A stretch of DNA of 50,885 bases, taken from contig CALVLD010000015.1 in NCBI GenBank assembly GCA_944336475.1, forward strand, positions 1-50,885, given 5' to 3'. The position numbers were made by a program, and so were the translations under genes. The notes under the pieces are model-generated. The model saw only the letters and a list, made by a program, of their open reading frames with translations, ran no database searches and had not been told where the DNA came from. Below are positions 37,083 through 46,740 of this stretch, piece by piece (positions within the stretch are counted from its first letter, which is position 1; every line of letters starts with the position of its first letter). The DNA comes from an uncultured Clostridia bacterium (GTDB lineage Bacteria; Bacillota; Clostridia; Christensenellales; CAG-138).

Positions 37083-38093
37083 TCAGCCGTAGAGATACAC
37101 GGCGGTGAGTATCACGAACCCTGCGTCATCATATGTAAGCTCAAATCGGAAATTGCCGTATGTGGCGGAGCCTGCCATGTACTCCTCCATGCCCGAGACG
37201 GTGTCTCCGTGGGAAAGCATATCGATGTTTAGCGCCCGTATGCAGTGCGCAAGTATGGCATGCACGCCGTCGTCGCCCGCTTCCTCGGCAAGCGAGGTGC
37301 TTATCCAGAAGGATATCTGCGTGATAAATCCCCTTTCATCGGTATTGCCCATGAACATGACATCGTTTGAGTCGGAGAGCATGAAGCCTGCCTCGTTGAT
37401 ATCGGTAAGGAGGTATTGCATGGCGATGCCGGCCTCTGCATTGCTCTCGATGTATGCCTCCATATAGTCCGAAAGGAGTATGCTCTGCGTCTCAAGCAGG
37501 CCGTACAGATAGCTCGTCATGTCGTAGGAGCCCCTGTAGTTCACCCCGATCGCCTCAAATAGTTCTATAGCCTCCGCATAGCGGCCCTGATTGAACATAT
37601 CAAATGCCGACTGATAGAACTCCTCCATCTTGTCGATGCTTGCGATGTAGGCATCGGCAGAGCCATAGCCGCAGGACTGTACGAACCTCTCCCGGGCGGC
37701 AATATAGTCGCCCTCATTGTAGAGATGCAGTCCCTCCTCATAGAGGGATTTAAGGTCATCGATAAAGTCGATAAACTCCTGCGAGTTACCAAACTCAGAA
37801 ACGGCGGAGAACGTGTTTCTGGAATCCTCATACCGACGCTCGTTGAACTCCTCCACGGCGGTAAGATATAGCTGCTCATACTCCTCAATGGCATCCAGAT
37901 ACTCCTGCGAATTGGCATACCCGTCTGCCGCAACAAAATAAGCATAAGCGGTTTCAAAGTCGTTCGCCTCGTATGCGGCAACGCCTGCATTGTAGATGGG
38001 CTCACGCTCATCCGCCGCACAGCCGCAGAGAAGCAGTGCCGCAGCACAGAGCAGGGGGTATATTGAGCGGAGCACGAGCTTAAGCGATCTCAT
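37083..38093 (-). CDS. Lipoprotein with TPR-like helical repeats
   Basis: This 336-aa protein has a signal peptide ending in lipobox LLCGC. At least four degenerate repeats of about 38 residues follow (about 30-190), of the form YxxGVAAYEANDFETAYAYFVAADGYANSQEY. They are similar to the TPR/Sel1-like repeats of clostridial lipoproteins. The C-terminal 130 residues are unrecognised. I choose the ATG at 38093 because the longer frame would begin inside the end of ileS. It has no clear ribosome site and may be coupled to ileS, whose stop is 13 bp upstream. Confidence 0.75.
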   Translation of the reverse strand: MRSLKLVLRSIYPLLCAAALLLCGCAADEREPIYNAGVAAYEANDFETAYAYFVAADGYANSQEYLDAIEEYEQLYLTAVEEFNERRYEDSRNTFSAVSEFGNSQEFIDFIDDLKSLYEEGLHLYNEGDYIAARERFVQSCGYGSADAYIASIDKMEEFYQSAFDMFNQGRYAEAIELFEAIGVNYRGSYDMTSYLYGLLETQSILLSDYMEAYIESNAEAGIAMQYLLTDINEAGFMLSDSNDVMFMGNTDERGFITQISFWISTSLAEEAGDDGVHAILAHCIRALNIDMLSHGDTVSGMEEYMAGSATYGNFRFELTYDDAGFVILTAVYLYG

Positions 38094-38106
38094 AGGCAAA
38101 ACCAGA

Positions 38107-41100
38107 TCATATCCTTTCAACGCCGAGGGTCACTCTCTCGCCGTTCACATCCCATTCCTTGCAGAAGACGCCCTCGGGAATGGCAACAAACACTATATCA
38201 TCTGCGAGAGTGTCAGAGCATATATCTGCCATACGCGCCTTTGCAAGGGACTCTATGCGCCCATTGCCGTGACAGTATATGCGGATATGGTCGGTGACCA
38301 CAAACCCCGCATCCTTGCGCATGGTCTGGAGCTTGGATACCAGCTCGCGTACATAGCCCTCGTTTATGAGCTCGACGGTCAACGCAGTGTTGAGCACCAC
38401 GGTCAGCTCATGCTCGCTCACGGCGGAGAAGCCTTCACGCTTTACCGTGTCAACAAGCACATCCTCTGGCAGGAGGGATATCTCAACGCCCTCAAGCGTG
38501 AACACAAAGGGCTTGCCCTCGGCATGAGCGGCAACGCAGAGGTTGCCCACGCCCTCGGTATTCTGCAGGTAGCCGTTGATCTTGGGGAGCAGCTTTCCGT
38601 AGCGAGGCCCCAACAGCTTGAGCTGAGGCTTTACCCTGTAGCTGATGAAGGACGAGGCGTCAGAAACGTAGCGCACCGCCTTGACATTGAGCTCGCCCAT
38701 TATGATCTCGTTGTACATATCGGGCAGGGCCTCAATACCCTGAACGAGCAGCTCGGAGAGCGGCTGGCGGTTCTTGATGTTAGCCTGCGAGCGAGCGGAG
38801 CGGCCAAGCACGACAATGCGATATACCGCATCCATGTCACGCTCAAGCTCGGGATCGATAAATCTCTCATCCGCCACAGGATAGTCGCATAGATGCACGC
38901 TCTCGGGGGCGTTCCTGTCGCAGGTGCGGACGATGTTCTGATAGATCTGTTCCGCAATGAACGGCGTGAACGGAGCAGTGAGCTTCGCAAGCGTCTCAAG
39001 CGCAGTGTAAAGGGTCATGTACGCCGCTCCCTTATCTGGGGTCATGCCGCTGCCCCAGTAGCGCTCGCGGCAGCGCCTTACATACCAGTTGGAGAGATCG
39101 TCCGTAAACTTGGCAAGCTCACGTCCGGCCTCGGTTATGCGGAGGGAATCAAGCAACGCATCCTCCGCCTTTACAAGGGAGTTGAGCCTGCTCAGCACCC
39201 ATCTATCCATTGCGGAGAGATTTTCCGGAATGAGGCGGTGTGCGGTCGGGTCAAACTCGTCGATGTCGGCATACAGCACATAGAACGCATATGTGTTCCA
39301 AAGCGTGCCCATGTACTTGCGCTGACTCTCGCTCACGGCATCGCCGCTGAAGCGCGTGGGGAGCCACGGGGACGAGCCGGTGTAGAAGTACCAGCGCACG
39401 GCGTCCGCACCCTGCTTGTTAAGAACATCCGCAGGCGCTATGACATTGCCCAGATGCTTGCTCATCTTTTTGCCGTCCATGTCGCATACATGGCCGAGCA
39501 CTATACAGTTCTTAAAGGCAGGCTCGTCAAACAGACAGGCCGCAATGGCGTTCAGCGTGTAGAACCAGCCACGGGTCTGATCGACCGCCTCGGATATGTA
39601 GTCCGCAGGATAGCGAGCCTCAAACTTTTCCTTATTTTCAAACGGATAATGCCACTGCGCAAAGGGCATCGAGCCGCTGTCGAACCAGCAGTCGATGACC
39701 ACGGGCTCGCGGTGCATCTCACCGCCGCACTTCTCGCAGCGGCACACCAGCGGATCGAGCATGGGCTTGTGCAGCTCAATATCCTCCGCCGCCTCGGGGA
39801 AGCGCTCAAGCAGCTGCGCACGGCTGCCTATCGTGATATGGTGGCCGCATTCGCTGCACATCCAAACGGGCAGCGGCGTGCCCCAGTAGCGCTCACGGGA
39901 GAGCGCCCAGTCGTTAACATTGTCGAGGAAGTTGCCCATACGGCCGGAGCCTATTGCCTCGGGTATCCAGTTGATGCGGCGGTTGAAGTCAAGCAGCTTT
40001 TCACGCAGGCGCGTCATCTCAACGAACCAACCCTCGCGCGCAAAGTAAATCAGCGGCGTATCGCAGCGCCAGCAGAAGGGATAGCTGTGCTCATACACGA
40101 GCTCTTTCAGGAGCTTGCCGTGCGCACGCAGATCCTCGATTATAAGGCGGTCGGCCTTCTTGACATTCACGCCGTCCCAGGGTGTGCCGCCGGCCATCTC
40201 ACCCTTTATGCTGACGTTCTGTACAAAGGGCAGATCCCACTCCTTGCCGACTCTGCCGTCGTCAACGCCGAATGCGGGGGCGATGTGTACCACGCCGGAG
40301 CCGTCGGATAGTGTGACATACCCGTCGGAGACGACCCTCCAGCCCTTCTTGCCCCTGTGGTTTACGGGGAAGTCGAACAGTGGCTCGTACTCAAGCCCCA
40401 CGAGCTCGTTGCCCTTGTAGAGCGCAAGCTCGGACGTATCCTCGCCAAGCACGTTCTCAACAAGCGCCTTTGCCAGTATGTAGCGCTTCCCGTCCTTCTC
40501 GACCTTTACATAGTCCTCGTCCGGATTGATGCAGAGGGCAACGTTGGAGGGAAGCGTCCACGGCGTTGTCGTCCATGCGATGAGTTGCGTGCCGTCATTC
40601 GCACCCTTTATGGGGAATGTTACATATATGGACGTTTCCCTGACGTCCTTATAGCCCTGCGCCACCTCGTGACTGGATAGGGCGGTGCCGCAGCGAGGGC
40701 AATAAGGGACTATCTTGTGCCCCTTGTAGAGCAGCCCTTTGTCGTCGATGGTCTTAAGAGCCCACCACACGGATTCGATGTAGTCGTCCGTATAGGTGAC
40801 ATATGGGTTCTCCATATCCGCCCAGTAGCCGACCTGGTCGCTCATGTGCTCCCACTCGGACTTATACTTCCATACGGACTCCTTGCACTTCTGGATAAAG
40901 GGCATCACTCCGTACTGCTCGATCTGCTCCTTGCCGTCAAGTCCGAGCGTCTTTTCTACCTCAAGCTCAACGGGCAGGCCGTGCGTGTCCCAACCGGCCT
41001 TGCGGAGGACATTATAGCCCTTCATGGTGCGGTAGCGCGGGACAATATCCTTCATCGCACGAGTGAGTACATGACCGATGTGCGGCTTACCGTTTGCGGT

Positions 41101-41244
41101 GGGAGGACCGTCGTAGAACGTGTAGGGCTCTGCGTCGCAGCGCAGCTCTACGGACTTTTCAAATATGTGATGCTCCTTCCAGAATGCGAGGATCTCCTTT
41201 TCGCGTGGGATGAAATCCAGCGATGTTGAAACCTTCTTGTACAT
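38107..41244 (-). CDS. ileS: Isoleucyl-tRNA synthetase
   Basis: This 1045-aa class I synthetase charges tRNA-Ile. It has HIGH in GKPHIGHVLTRAMKDI, the CP1 editing domain with the TTPWTLPSN motif, KMSKS in DGKKMSKHLGNV, and a long anticodon-binding C-terminal half. The size and features fit the longer (type 2-like) IleRS. A ribosome site AAAGGACGG precedes the ATG. It is controlled by the T-box leader at 41290-41567. Confidence 0.96.
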   Translation of the reverse strand: MYKKVSTSLDFIPREKEILAFWKEHHIFEKSVELRCDAEPYTFYDGPPTANGKPHIGHVLTRAMKDIVPRYRTMKGYNVLRKAGWDTHGLPVELEVEKTLGLDGKEQIEQYGVMPFIQKCKESVWKYKSEWEHMSDQVGYWADMENPYVTYTDDYIESVWWALKTIDDKGLLYKGHKIVPYCPRCGTALSSHEVAQGYKDVRETSIYVTFPIKGANDGTQLIAWTTTPWTLPSNVALCINPDEDYVKVEKDGKRYILAKALVENVLGEDTSELALYKGNELVGLEYEPLFDFPVNHRGKKGWRVVSDGYVTLSDGSGVVHIAPAFGVDDGRVGKEWDLPFVQNVSIKGEMAGGTPWDGVNVKKADRLIIEDLRAHGKLLKELVYEHSYPFCWRCDTPLIYFAREGWFVEMTRLREKLLDFNRRINWIPEAIGSGRMGNFLDNVNDWALSRERYWGTPLPVWMCSECGHHITIGSRAQLLERFPEAAEDIELHKPMLDPLVCRCEKCGGEMHREPVVIDCWFDSGSMPFAQWHYPFENKEKFEARYPADYISEAVDQTRGWFYTLNAIAACLFDEPAFKNCIVLGHVCDMDGKKMSKHLGNVIAPADVLNKQGADAVRWYFYTGSSPWLPTRFSGDAVSESQRKYMGTLWNTYAFYVLYADIDEFDPTAHRLIPENLSAMDRWVLSRLNSLVKAEDALLDSLRITEAGRELAKFTDDLSNWYVRRCRERYWGSGMTPDKGAAYMTLYTALETLAKLTAPFTPFIAEQIYQNIVRTCDRNAPESVHLCDYPVADERFIDPELERDMDAVYRIVVLGRSARSQANIKNRQPLSELLVQGIEALPDMYNEIIMGELNVKAVRYVSDASSFISYRVKPQLKLLGPRYGKLLPKINGYLQNTEGVGNLCVAAHAEGKPFVFTLEGVEISLLPEDVLVDTVKREGFSAVSEHELTVVLNTALTVELINEGYVRELVSKLQTMRKDAGFVVTDHIRIYCHGNGRIESLAKARMADICSDTLADDIVFVAIPEGVFCKEWDVNGERVTLGVERI

Positions 41245-41289
41245 CGTTAATCCGTCCTTTCAAGGATAGTTTGTTTGTGTCTGCGGCTT

Positions 41290-41567
41290 TCGGAGTCTTT
41301 CAAAACAAAAGCCCCGACGGGAACGATCCGTCGGGACGCAGTATGCTTTGCGCGGTACCACCCGAATTCCCCGTTGTGTACCAACGGGACGCCTCAATGC
41401 CCATAACGGAGGCCTCCGTAGACGACTAATAACGGGAAAAAACTCCGCTTTCGCCGCCTCGCTCACGAGTGATACGGGCGCCCGACCCATACCGTGCTTG
41501 CACCGCCCACGACTCGCTCTGAAAGGGTTTTCCAGGCTCCTGCTTGTCTCGCTCACAGGTTTGCTGA
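41290..41567 (-). promoter_or_regulatory. T-box riboswitch of ileS
   Basis: On the minus strand the canonical T-box GGGTGGTACCGCG lies at 41363-41351. It is followed by a terminator, CCCGACGG with CCGTCGGGG, and a run CTTTTGTTTT (41336-41301). T-boxes bind uncharged tRNA and let transcription continue when the amino acid is scarce. An ATC triplet at 41473-41471 in the upstream stem region could be the Ile specifier, but I did not fold stem I. It occupies most of the 471-bp gap between ileS and the subtilase. Confidence 0.93.
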
Positions 41568-41573
41568 AAAACT

Positions 41574-41602
41574 ATTATAACACCACTGCGCAGATTTGTA
41601 AA
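41574..41602 (-). promoter_or_regulatory. Promoter of the T-box/ileS transcript
   Basis: On the minus strand, TTTACA (41602-41597), a 17-bp spacer and TATAAT (41579-41574). The start site near 41567 gives a leader of about 320 nt. Confidence 0.82.
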
Positions 41603-41715
41603 CCCAAAAACAACATACCTTATAAAAATATTTAAAATGACAAAAAAGGACTTAAAAAAGTTGACGAAAATGATATACTGTGCCTCAAATCTGCATTTAA
41701 GAAGGAGGTTTCGAG

Positions 41716-44700
41716 ATGCAAAAAACAAGGAAAGCGATCGCAGCGCTGATCGCAGTCACAATGCTGCTTACGGGCGTTTCGTCCGTATTTGCAGCAGTCG
41801 TCCCCGGCAATGCGGCTCAGGATTCCGTTCTTGAGAACACTCAGAGCGAATCCGTTGCGCCCGATACCGAGGTTATGATAATGGTCGAGGTGGAGGGGGA
41901 TCCCGCCCTGCTGAGAAGCGCCGATCTTGAGAGTGCGAAGGCGCTTGCATCCACCGTCATCAGCAAGCTCCCCGCCGTTGAAAAGCGCATCGAAGCCGCT
42001 CTCGGCACAGGAATCGAGGTTGAGGACAGCTACGGACTTCTCTTCAACGGCTTCTCATTCAGGGGCGAATACTGGATGCTCGGCGAGATCAATAAGCTCG
42101 ACGGCGTAACGGCATTCATCCCCATGGAGTTCACCAACCCCGTTGAGAAGGATGGCACAGTCAATCCCCAAACTGCAACAAGCGCTGGCACTATCGGCGC
42201 AGAGCAGGTTTGGGAGCTCGGTTACACCGGCGCAGGCAGCGTCATCGCCATACTCGACTCCGGTATCCTCAGCACCCATGAGGCGTTCAGCGTAATGCCC
42301 GAGGAGCCAAGGTTCACCGTTGAGTATCTCCAGAGCGTCATCGATCAGTACGGTTCCGTGGTTCACTTCGGCACCGATGCCTCCCAGCTCTACTATAATG
42401 CCAAGCTGGCGTTTAACTGGGACTATTTCGATGACGACTATACCCCCAACCACACCTCAACCGATCACGGCACCCACGTTGCAGGTATTGCCGCCGGAAA
42501 CAACGGCGCAGACTTCAAGGGCATTGCTCCCGATGCTCAGCTTGCAGTATTCCAGGTGTTTGAGGACAACGGCAGCGCATACTTCAGCACCATACTCTCT
42601 GCCATGGAGGACTGCGTGTACCTCGGCGTTGACTCCGTCAACATGAGCCTCGGTACCCCCGCAGGCTTTACCGACCCGGCCTACATCGGTCTGCCCAATA
42701 TGGATGCAGTCTGCGACTCCCTTGAGGCTGCGGGCGTGTCCATCAATGTGGCGGCAGGTAACGATTCCCATAATCTCAAGTGGACAACCTTCGGCAATTT
42801 CTACTCCAACACATACAGAACCCTTACCACCAACCCCGATTACGGCATGGTGGGCGCCCCTGCCACGTTTGACGGCTCCTTTGCTGTCGGCTCCGTTGTT
42901 AACAGCGATGCCAACATAGGCCATCTTGAGGTAAACGGCAAAGATTTCAACTATGGCGTGGTTGGCGGCATTACGGGCCTCGGCGCCATCCCGGGCGAAT
43001 ATACCGTCGTGTACGCCGGGCTCGGTTCCGTTGAGGAGTTTGAAGCGCTCGGTGAAAGCGTCACCAATTCTATCGCCGTTGTTCAGCGCGGTACGCTTAC
43101 CTTCTCGGAAAAGTGTACAAACGCTGAGGCCGCAGGTGCAGCCGGAATCATCATATTCAACAATGCTGCCGGCTCTTTTAATCCATCCGTGCAGAGCAAT
43201 ATCCCTCTCGGAATCATGACGATGTCCGAAGGCGAGGCGGTCGTTGCCGAGCTGGGCGACGACATGCAGGCTCCCGGCGCTATCGTTGGAGGCATCAACC
43301 ATGCCGCTCTCTCCATGGCGTCCTCCTCAAGCTGGGGCACCACGGCAGACCTCAAGATTAAGCCCGAGATCAGCGCTCCCGGCGATGATGTTAACTCCGC
43401 TGTCGGCGACGGCGACGCCGCCTATGAAATATGGAGCGGCACATCCATGGCCACCCCCCACATTGCGGCTGCCATGGCGATGATCAAGCAGAGGTTGGTG
43501 GACATATTCCCCAATGCCGATGCCGCAACGATCACCAACCTTGCCTATACGTTTGCGATGAACACCGCAAACCAGGTAAGCGGCTTTGTCCGTCAGCAGG
43601 GCGCAGGCATCATCGACGTCTATGCGGCTGTTACCACCGACACCTATGTGACGGTCGACGGCTGTGACCGCCCCAAGCTCGAGCTTGACGACAGCGAGAC
43701 CGGCGAGTTCACATTCACCGTTACCCTCCACAACTTTGGTGCAAATGACCGCAGCTACACCGTTGAGATCGATGCAATGGCCGAAGCGGTCGTAACCCAG
43801 GTTTTCTCGGGCACATGGGTCATTTCCTCTCCCAGTACAGAAGTCGACCTGACATGTTTGGCGCCCAATGATGTTTCCTCCATGGTCGAGAACGATGCGC
43901 CCGAGCTCATTACTGTGCCCGCAGGCGGCGAGACAACGGTTACCATGACCATCTCCGCAAACGCAGATCTCATGGCATATTACGACGAGTACTTCCCCGT
44001 GGGCAGCTTCCTCGAAGGCTTTGTGCGCTTCGTAGCTGTTGAGGAGGATGCTCAGGATCTCTCCATACCGTTCCTCGGCTATGTCGGCGATTGGGACGAG
44101 CCTTCCATGCTCGACCGCGGCTACTACTGGGATGTCGAGACGGGCAATGTCTGCTATTCCCAGTTTATCAGCCCCGGCTTCAACATCGCCGGTTACGGCA
44201 TGGAGCAGTACCTCGGCATCAACCAGTATGCAAGCATGGTCGGTCAGACCTATCTCTCCGACAGGAACGCTGTCTCCCCCAACGGTGACGGCATACTCGA
44301 TGAGTTTAACTACATCCAGTATCAGCTCCTCCGCAATGCGAGCCTGGTCAAGCTCCTTGTTGAGGATGCTGAAGGCAACGTGATCGACACTCTTTACACA
44401 GCTGCGTATCAGACCAAGGATTACTACGGCGGCGGCTTCGGCAGCAGCGGCGAATCCTGGCATGATATCCTGATCGATTACGACTGGGCAGCGCTTGAGG
44501 AGAACGAGACGGTCTACCTCGTGCTTGAGACATGGCTCGACCACGAAGAATATCGTCCCGAAGACAACGAGTCTGGTCGCTGGGTCATCCCTGTAACAAA
44601 GGATACACAGGCTCCCGAGATCGCCGTTACCGAGACCGGGATCAGCGTGATCGATGAGAACTATGTTGCCTACTACGGCGTATACTCCGATGCCGAGCTT

Positions 44701-46581
44701 ACCAACCTCGTATACGAGACCGGCGTCTACGCTGCCGAGCGCAATGTGGCTTCCGAATATGCGACAGACCTCGCCACATACTATGTGAGCGTTGCCGACT
44801 ATGCCGGCAATGAGGCGGTATATGAGATAAACAACGGTATCGCCACAGTGATCTCCGGCAGTATACTTGACCGCGGCCGTCAGATCGTCGGCTATGCAAC
44901 CGAGAACTACGCAACTAACCGGTGTGAGAATGCGTGGATATCCTTCAACATCGGCACCAACGCCTACTACGAGAACCTCACCGAGCCGGAGATCAAGCCC
45001 ATTGACAGCAGCTTCTTCGGCGGAGAGTATGCGTACCACGATGCTTCCGTCGATAACGACGGTATCGTCTATGTTGTTGAGTCGGAGGCCGGACTGATGG
45101 GCGCAGTTTCCACACTGAACATCCATACGTTCGAGCTTGAGCGTGTCTGGGAACCCATCTCGAGCAACGGTTCCGCATGCAAGGTTACCAACATAGGCTT
45201 TGATCCCGAGACCAATGAGTGTATCGTTGTGTACCGCACTACCAACTACGGCGGCCTTGCCAATGACAACCATGTAGGCAAGCTGGATCTCGCAACCGGT
45301 GAGATCACATACCTCTTTACGCCGGAGGATATGTTCAACCAGTGGGGCATGGATGTTATGGAAAGCAATAGAATATGTATGTATGACACCAACAGCAACC
45401 TCTATGTGTATGACTATGAGGGTAATGTGGTCCAGATAGTCGAGATGCCCGATTACGATCCGCAGTACGGCGCAAGCCATGTGGGTGTAAAGGGCTACAC
45501 CGGCTGTCTGCTCTATGATGAGACCACCAACAGCGTCATCGTCAGTTCTCACTGGAGCTGGCTCGGCTACAACATGTACGCCACAGGCGGCGTGTTCCGC
45601 TATGACTTCGACACCAATACATTTGCTATCCACAGGATAGGCAATGGCGGCGGTCGTGTAATTAACGGCATGTTCTTCCTGGATGAGGTCAACACCGATC
45701 CCGTCTACCTAACCGGCTGTGAGCTTGACAAGTATGAGACTACGCTTACCCTCGGAACAAGCGATGTCATCGACTTCATCGGCACCCCCTCTGAAGCAAA
45801 CGCATATGAGCTCGTCTGGACCTCTTCCGATGAGAGCATTGCAACGGTCTCCGGCAACAATAGTATGGCGACCATCACCGCCGGCGTCATTCCCGGCGAG
45901 TGTACCGTTACCTGCACCGTTATGGTTGACGGCGAGGTGTTCGATACCCTTGAGGTAGCCGTTACCACTCAGCCGGATCTGGATCTTGCAGAGGCTCTGA
46001 ATGTTGAGGACGGCAACCTCATGTTCGTCTCCGCAGGAAGCTATCCCTTCGTTGCGGTACAGTCCGACGACAGGTACTATGCCATGAGTACCAACAACGG
46101 CGTTGCAGATTCCGAGTCCTCCGTCACGACAACCATCGACATGACTGCCGGCGAGACCCTCACGTTCGAGTATAAGGTCGGCAGTGAGGTGGACTTTGAC
46201 TACTTCAGGTTCTATGCGAACGGTGAAAAGGTGTTTGAGGATTCCGGCACGGATAAAGATTGGACGTCCTATACCTATACCGCAGCGGCCGACGGCGAGT
46301 ATGTCTTTGAGTGGACGTTTGAGAAGGATCCCGCCGTTGAGGATGGCTTCGACGGCGTATACCTCGACAACGTTGACTACTCCGGCGACGACATACTGCT
46401 CGGCGACGTCAACCTCAACGGGATTCTGACGATGGACGATGCTCTGCTGCTCATAAGGCATAACCTTGGTCTTATGACGCTTAGTGACGAGGCTCTTGCA
46501 GTAGCCGACATGAACGGGGACGGCGTCATCGATATGACGGACGCACTCCTCATTGCGCGTGCAGTGCTCAGCATGAACTGA
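41716..46581 (+). CDS. Giant cell-envelope subtilase with PA domain, Ig-like domain and dockerin
   Basis: This 1621-aa protein has a signal peptide (1 to about 27), an inhibitor-like propeptide (about 50-140) and an S8 protease domain with D181 (AILDSGI), H251 (DHGTHVAG) and S577 (SGTSMATPH). A PA insert lies before the Ser (VQRGTLTFSEKC, AAGIIIFNN). Beta-sandwich regions of the lactocepin/C5a-peptidase type follow, with SPNGDGILDEF, then a beta-propeller-like stretch. An Ig-like BIG2 domain (about 1335-1425), a jelly-roll-like module and a C-terminal dockerin (about 1563-1621, DVNLNGILTMDD and DMNGDGVIDMTD) complete it. It is likely a surface protease held by a cohesin. AAGGAGG precedes the ATG. 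Confidence 0.92.
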   Translation: MQKTRKAIAALIAVTMLLTGVSSVFAAVVPGNAAQDSVLENTQSESVAPDTEVMIMVEVEGDPALLRSADLESAKALASTVISKLPAVEKRIEAALGTGIEVEDSYGLLFNGFSFRGEYWMLGEINKLDGVTAFIPMEFTNPVEKDGTVNPQTATSAGTIGAEQVWELGYTGAGSVIAILDSGILSTHEAFSVMPEEPRFTVEYLQSVIDQYGSVVHFGTDASQLYYNAKLAFNWDYFDDDYTPNHTSTDHGTHVAGIAAGNNGADFKGIAPDAQLAVFQVFEDNGSAYFSTILSAMEDCVYLGVDSVNMSLGTPAGFTDPAYIGLPNMDAVCDSLEAAGVSINVAAGNDSHNLKWTTFGNFYSNTYRTLTTNPDYGMVGAPATFDGSFAVGSVVNSDANIGHLEVNGKDFNYGVVGGITGLGAIPGEYTVVYAGLGSVEEFEALGESVTNSIAVVQRGTLTFSEKCTNAEAAGAAGIIIFNNAAGSFNPSVQSNIPLGIMTMSEGEAVVAELGDDMQAPGAIVGGINHAALSMASSSSWGTTADLKIKPEISAPGDDVNSAVGDGDAAYEIWSGTSMATPHIAAAMAMIKQRLVDIFPNADAATITNLAYTFAMNTANQVSGFVRQQGAGIIDVYAAVTTDTYVTVDGCDRPKLELDDSETGEFTFTVTLHNFGANDRSYTVEIDAMAEAVVTQVFSGTWVISSPSTEVDLTCLAPNDVSSMVENDAPELITVPAGGETTVTMTISANADLMAYYDEYFPVGSFLEGFVRFVAVEEDAQDLSIPFLGYVGDWDEPSMLDRGYYWDVETGNVCYSQFISPGFNIAGYGMEQYLGINQYASMVGQTYLSDRNAVSPNGDGILDEFNYIQYQLLRNASLVKLLVEDAEGNVIDTLYTAAYQTKDYYGGGFGSSGESWHDILIDYDWAALEENETVYLVLETWLDHEEYRPEDNESGRWVIPVTKDTQAPEIAVTETGISVIDENYVAYYGVYSDAELTNLVYETGVYAAERNVASEYATDLATYYVSVADYAGNEAVYEINNGIATVISGSILDRGRQIVGYATENYATNRCENAWISFNIGTNAYYENLTEPEIKPIDSSFFGGEYAYHDASVDNDGIVYVVESEAGLMGAVSTLNIHTFELERVWEPISSNGSACKVTNIGFDPETNECIVVYRTTNYGGLANDNHVGKLDLATGEITYLFTPEDMFNQWGMDVMESNRICMYDTNSNLYVYDYEGNVVQIVEMPDYDPQYGASHVGVKGYTGCLLYDETTNSVIVSSHWSWLGYNMYATGGVFRYDFDTNTFAIHRIGNGGGRVINGMFFLDEVNTDPVYLTGCELDKYETTLTLGTSDVIDFIGTPSEANAYELVWTSSDESIATVSGNNSMATITAGVIPGECTVTCTVMVDGEVFDTLEVAVTTQPDLDLAEALNVEDGNLMFVSAGSYPFVAVQSDDRYYAMSTNNGVADSESSVTTTIDMTAGETLTFEYKVGSEVDFDYFRFYANGEKVFEDSGTDKDWTSYTYTAAADGEYVFEWTFEKDPAVEDGFDGVYLDNVDYSGDDILLGDVNLNGILTMDDALLLIRHNLGLMTLSDEALAVADMNGDGVIDMTDALLIARAVLSMN

Positions 46582-46604
46582 GTTATAACCGATCGTCAAT
46601 AACC

Positions 46605-46644
46605 ATAACCCCGCTCCCGTCCCCGGGATGCGGGGTTATATATT
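46605..46644 (+). terminator. Terminator of the subtilase gene
   Basis: ATAACCCCGC pairs with GCGGGGTTAT, with a further CCC/GGG pairing inside, and is followed by ATATTTAT. It lies 23 bp past the stop. Confidence 0.85.
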
Positions 46645-46677
46645 TATGGAAGCCTCCCCCGCAGGAAGAACATACCA

Positions 46678-46707
46678 TTGACACGCACCGCGGCTGTTTT
46701 GTAAAAT
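46678..46707 (+). promoter_or_regulatory. Promoter of the NlpC/P60-type gene
   Basis: TTGACA (46678-46683), an 18-bp spacer and TAAAAT (46702-46707). The leader is about 28 nt. Confidence 0.7.
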
Positions 46708-46740
46708 GGGGGCGAATAATGACGAAAGGGGCGGACCGCT

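Noticed and set aside
38893..40311. Antisense frame of about 472 codons over ileS
   Set aside because: A shadow of ileS, without initiation signals or domains.
41659..41676. TTGACG and TATACT before the subtilase as a promoter
   Set aside because: The spacing is only about 6 bp, so they cannot form one promoter. The true promoter of the gene was not identified.
43327..45633. Very long antisense frame (about 768 codons) within the subtilase gene
   Set aside because: It is opposite a gene with signal peptide, catalytic triad and dockerin. It has no ribosome site or recognisable domain and comes from the codon bias of the real gene.
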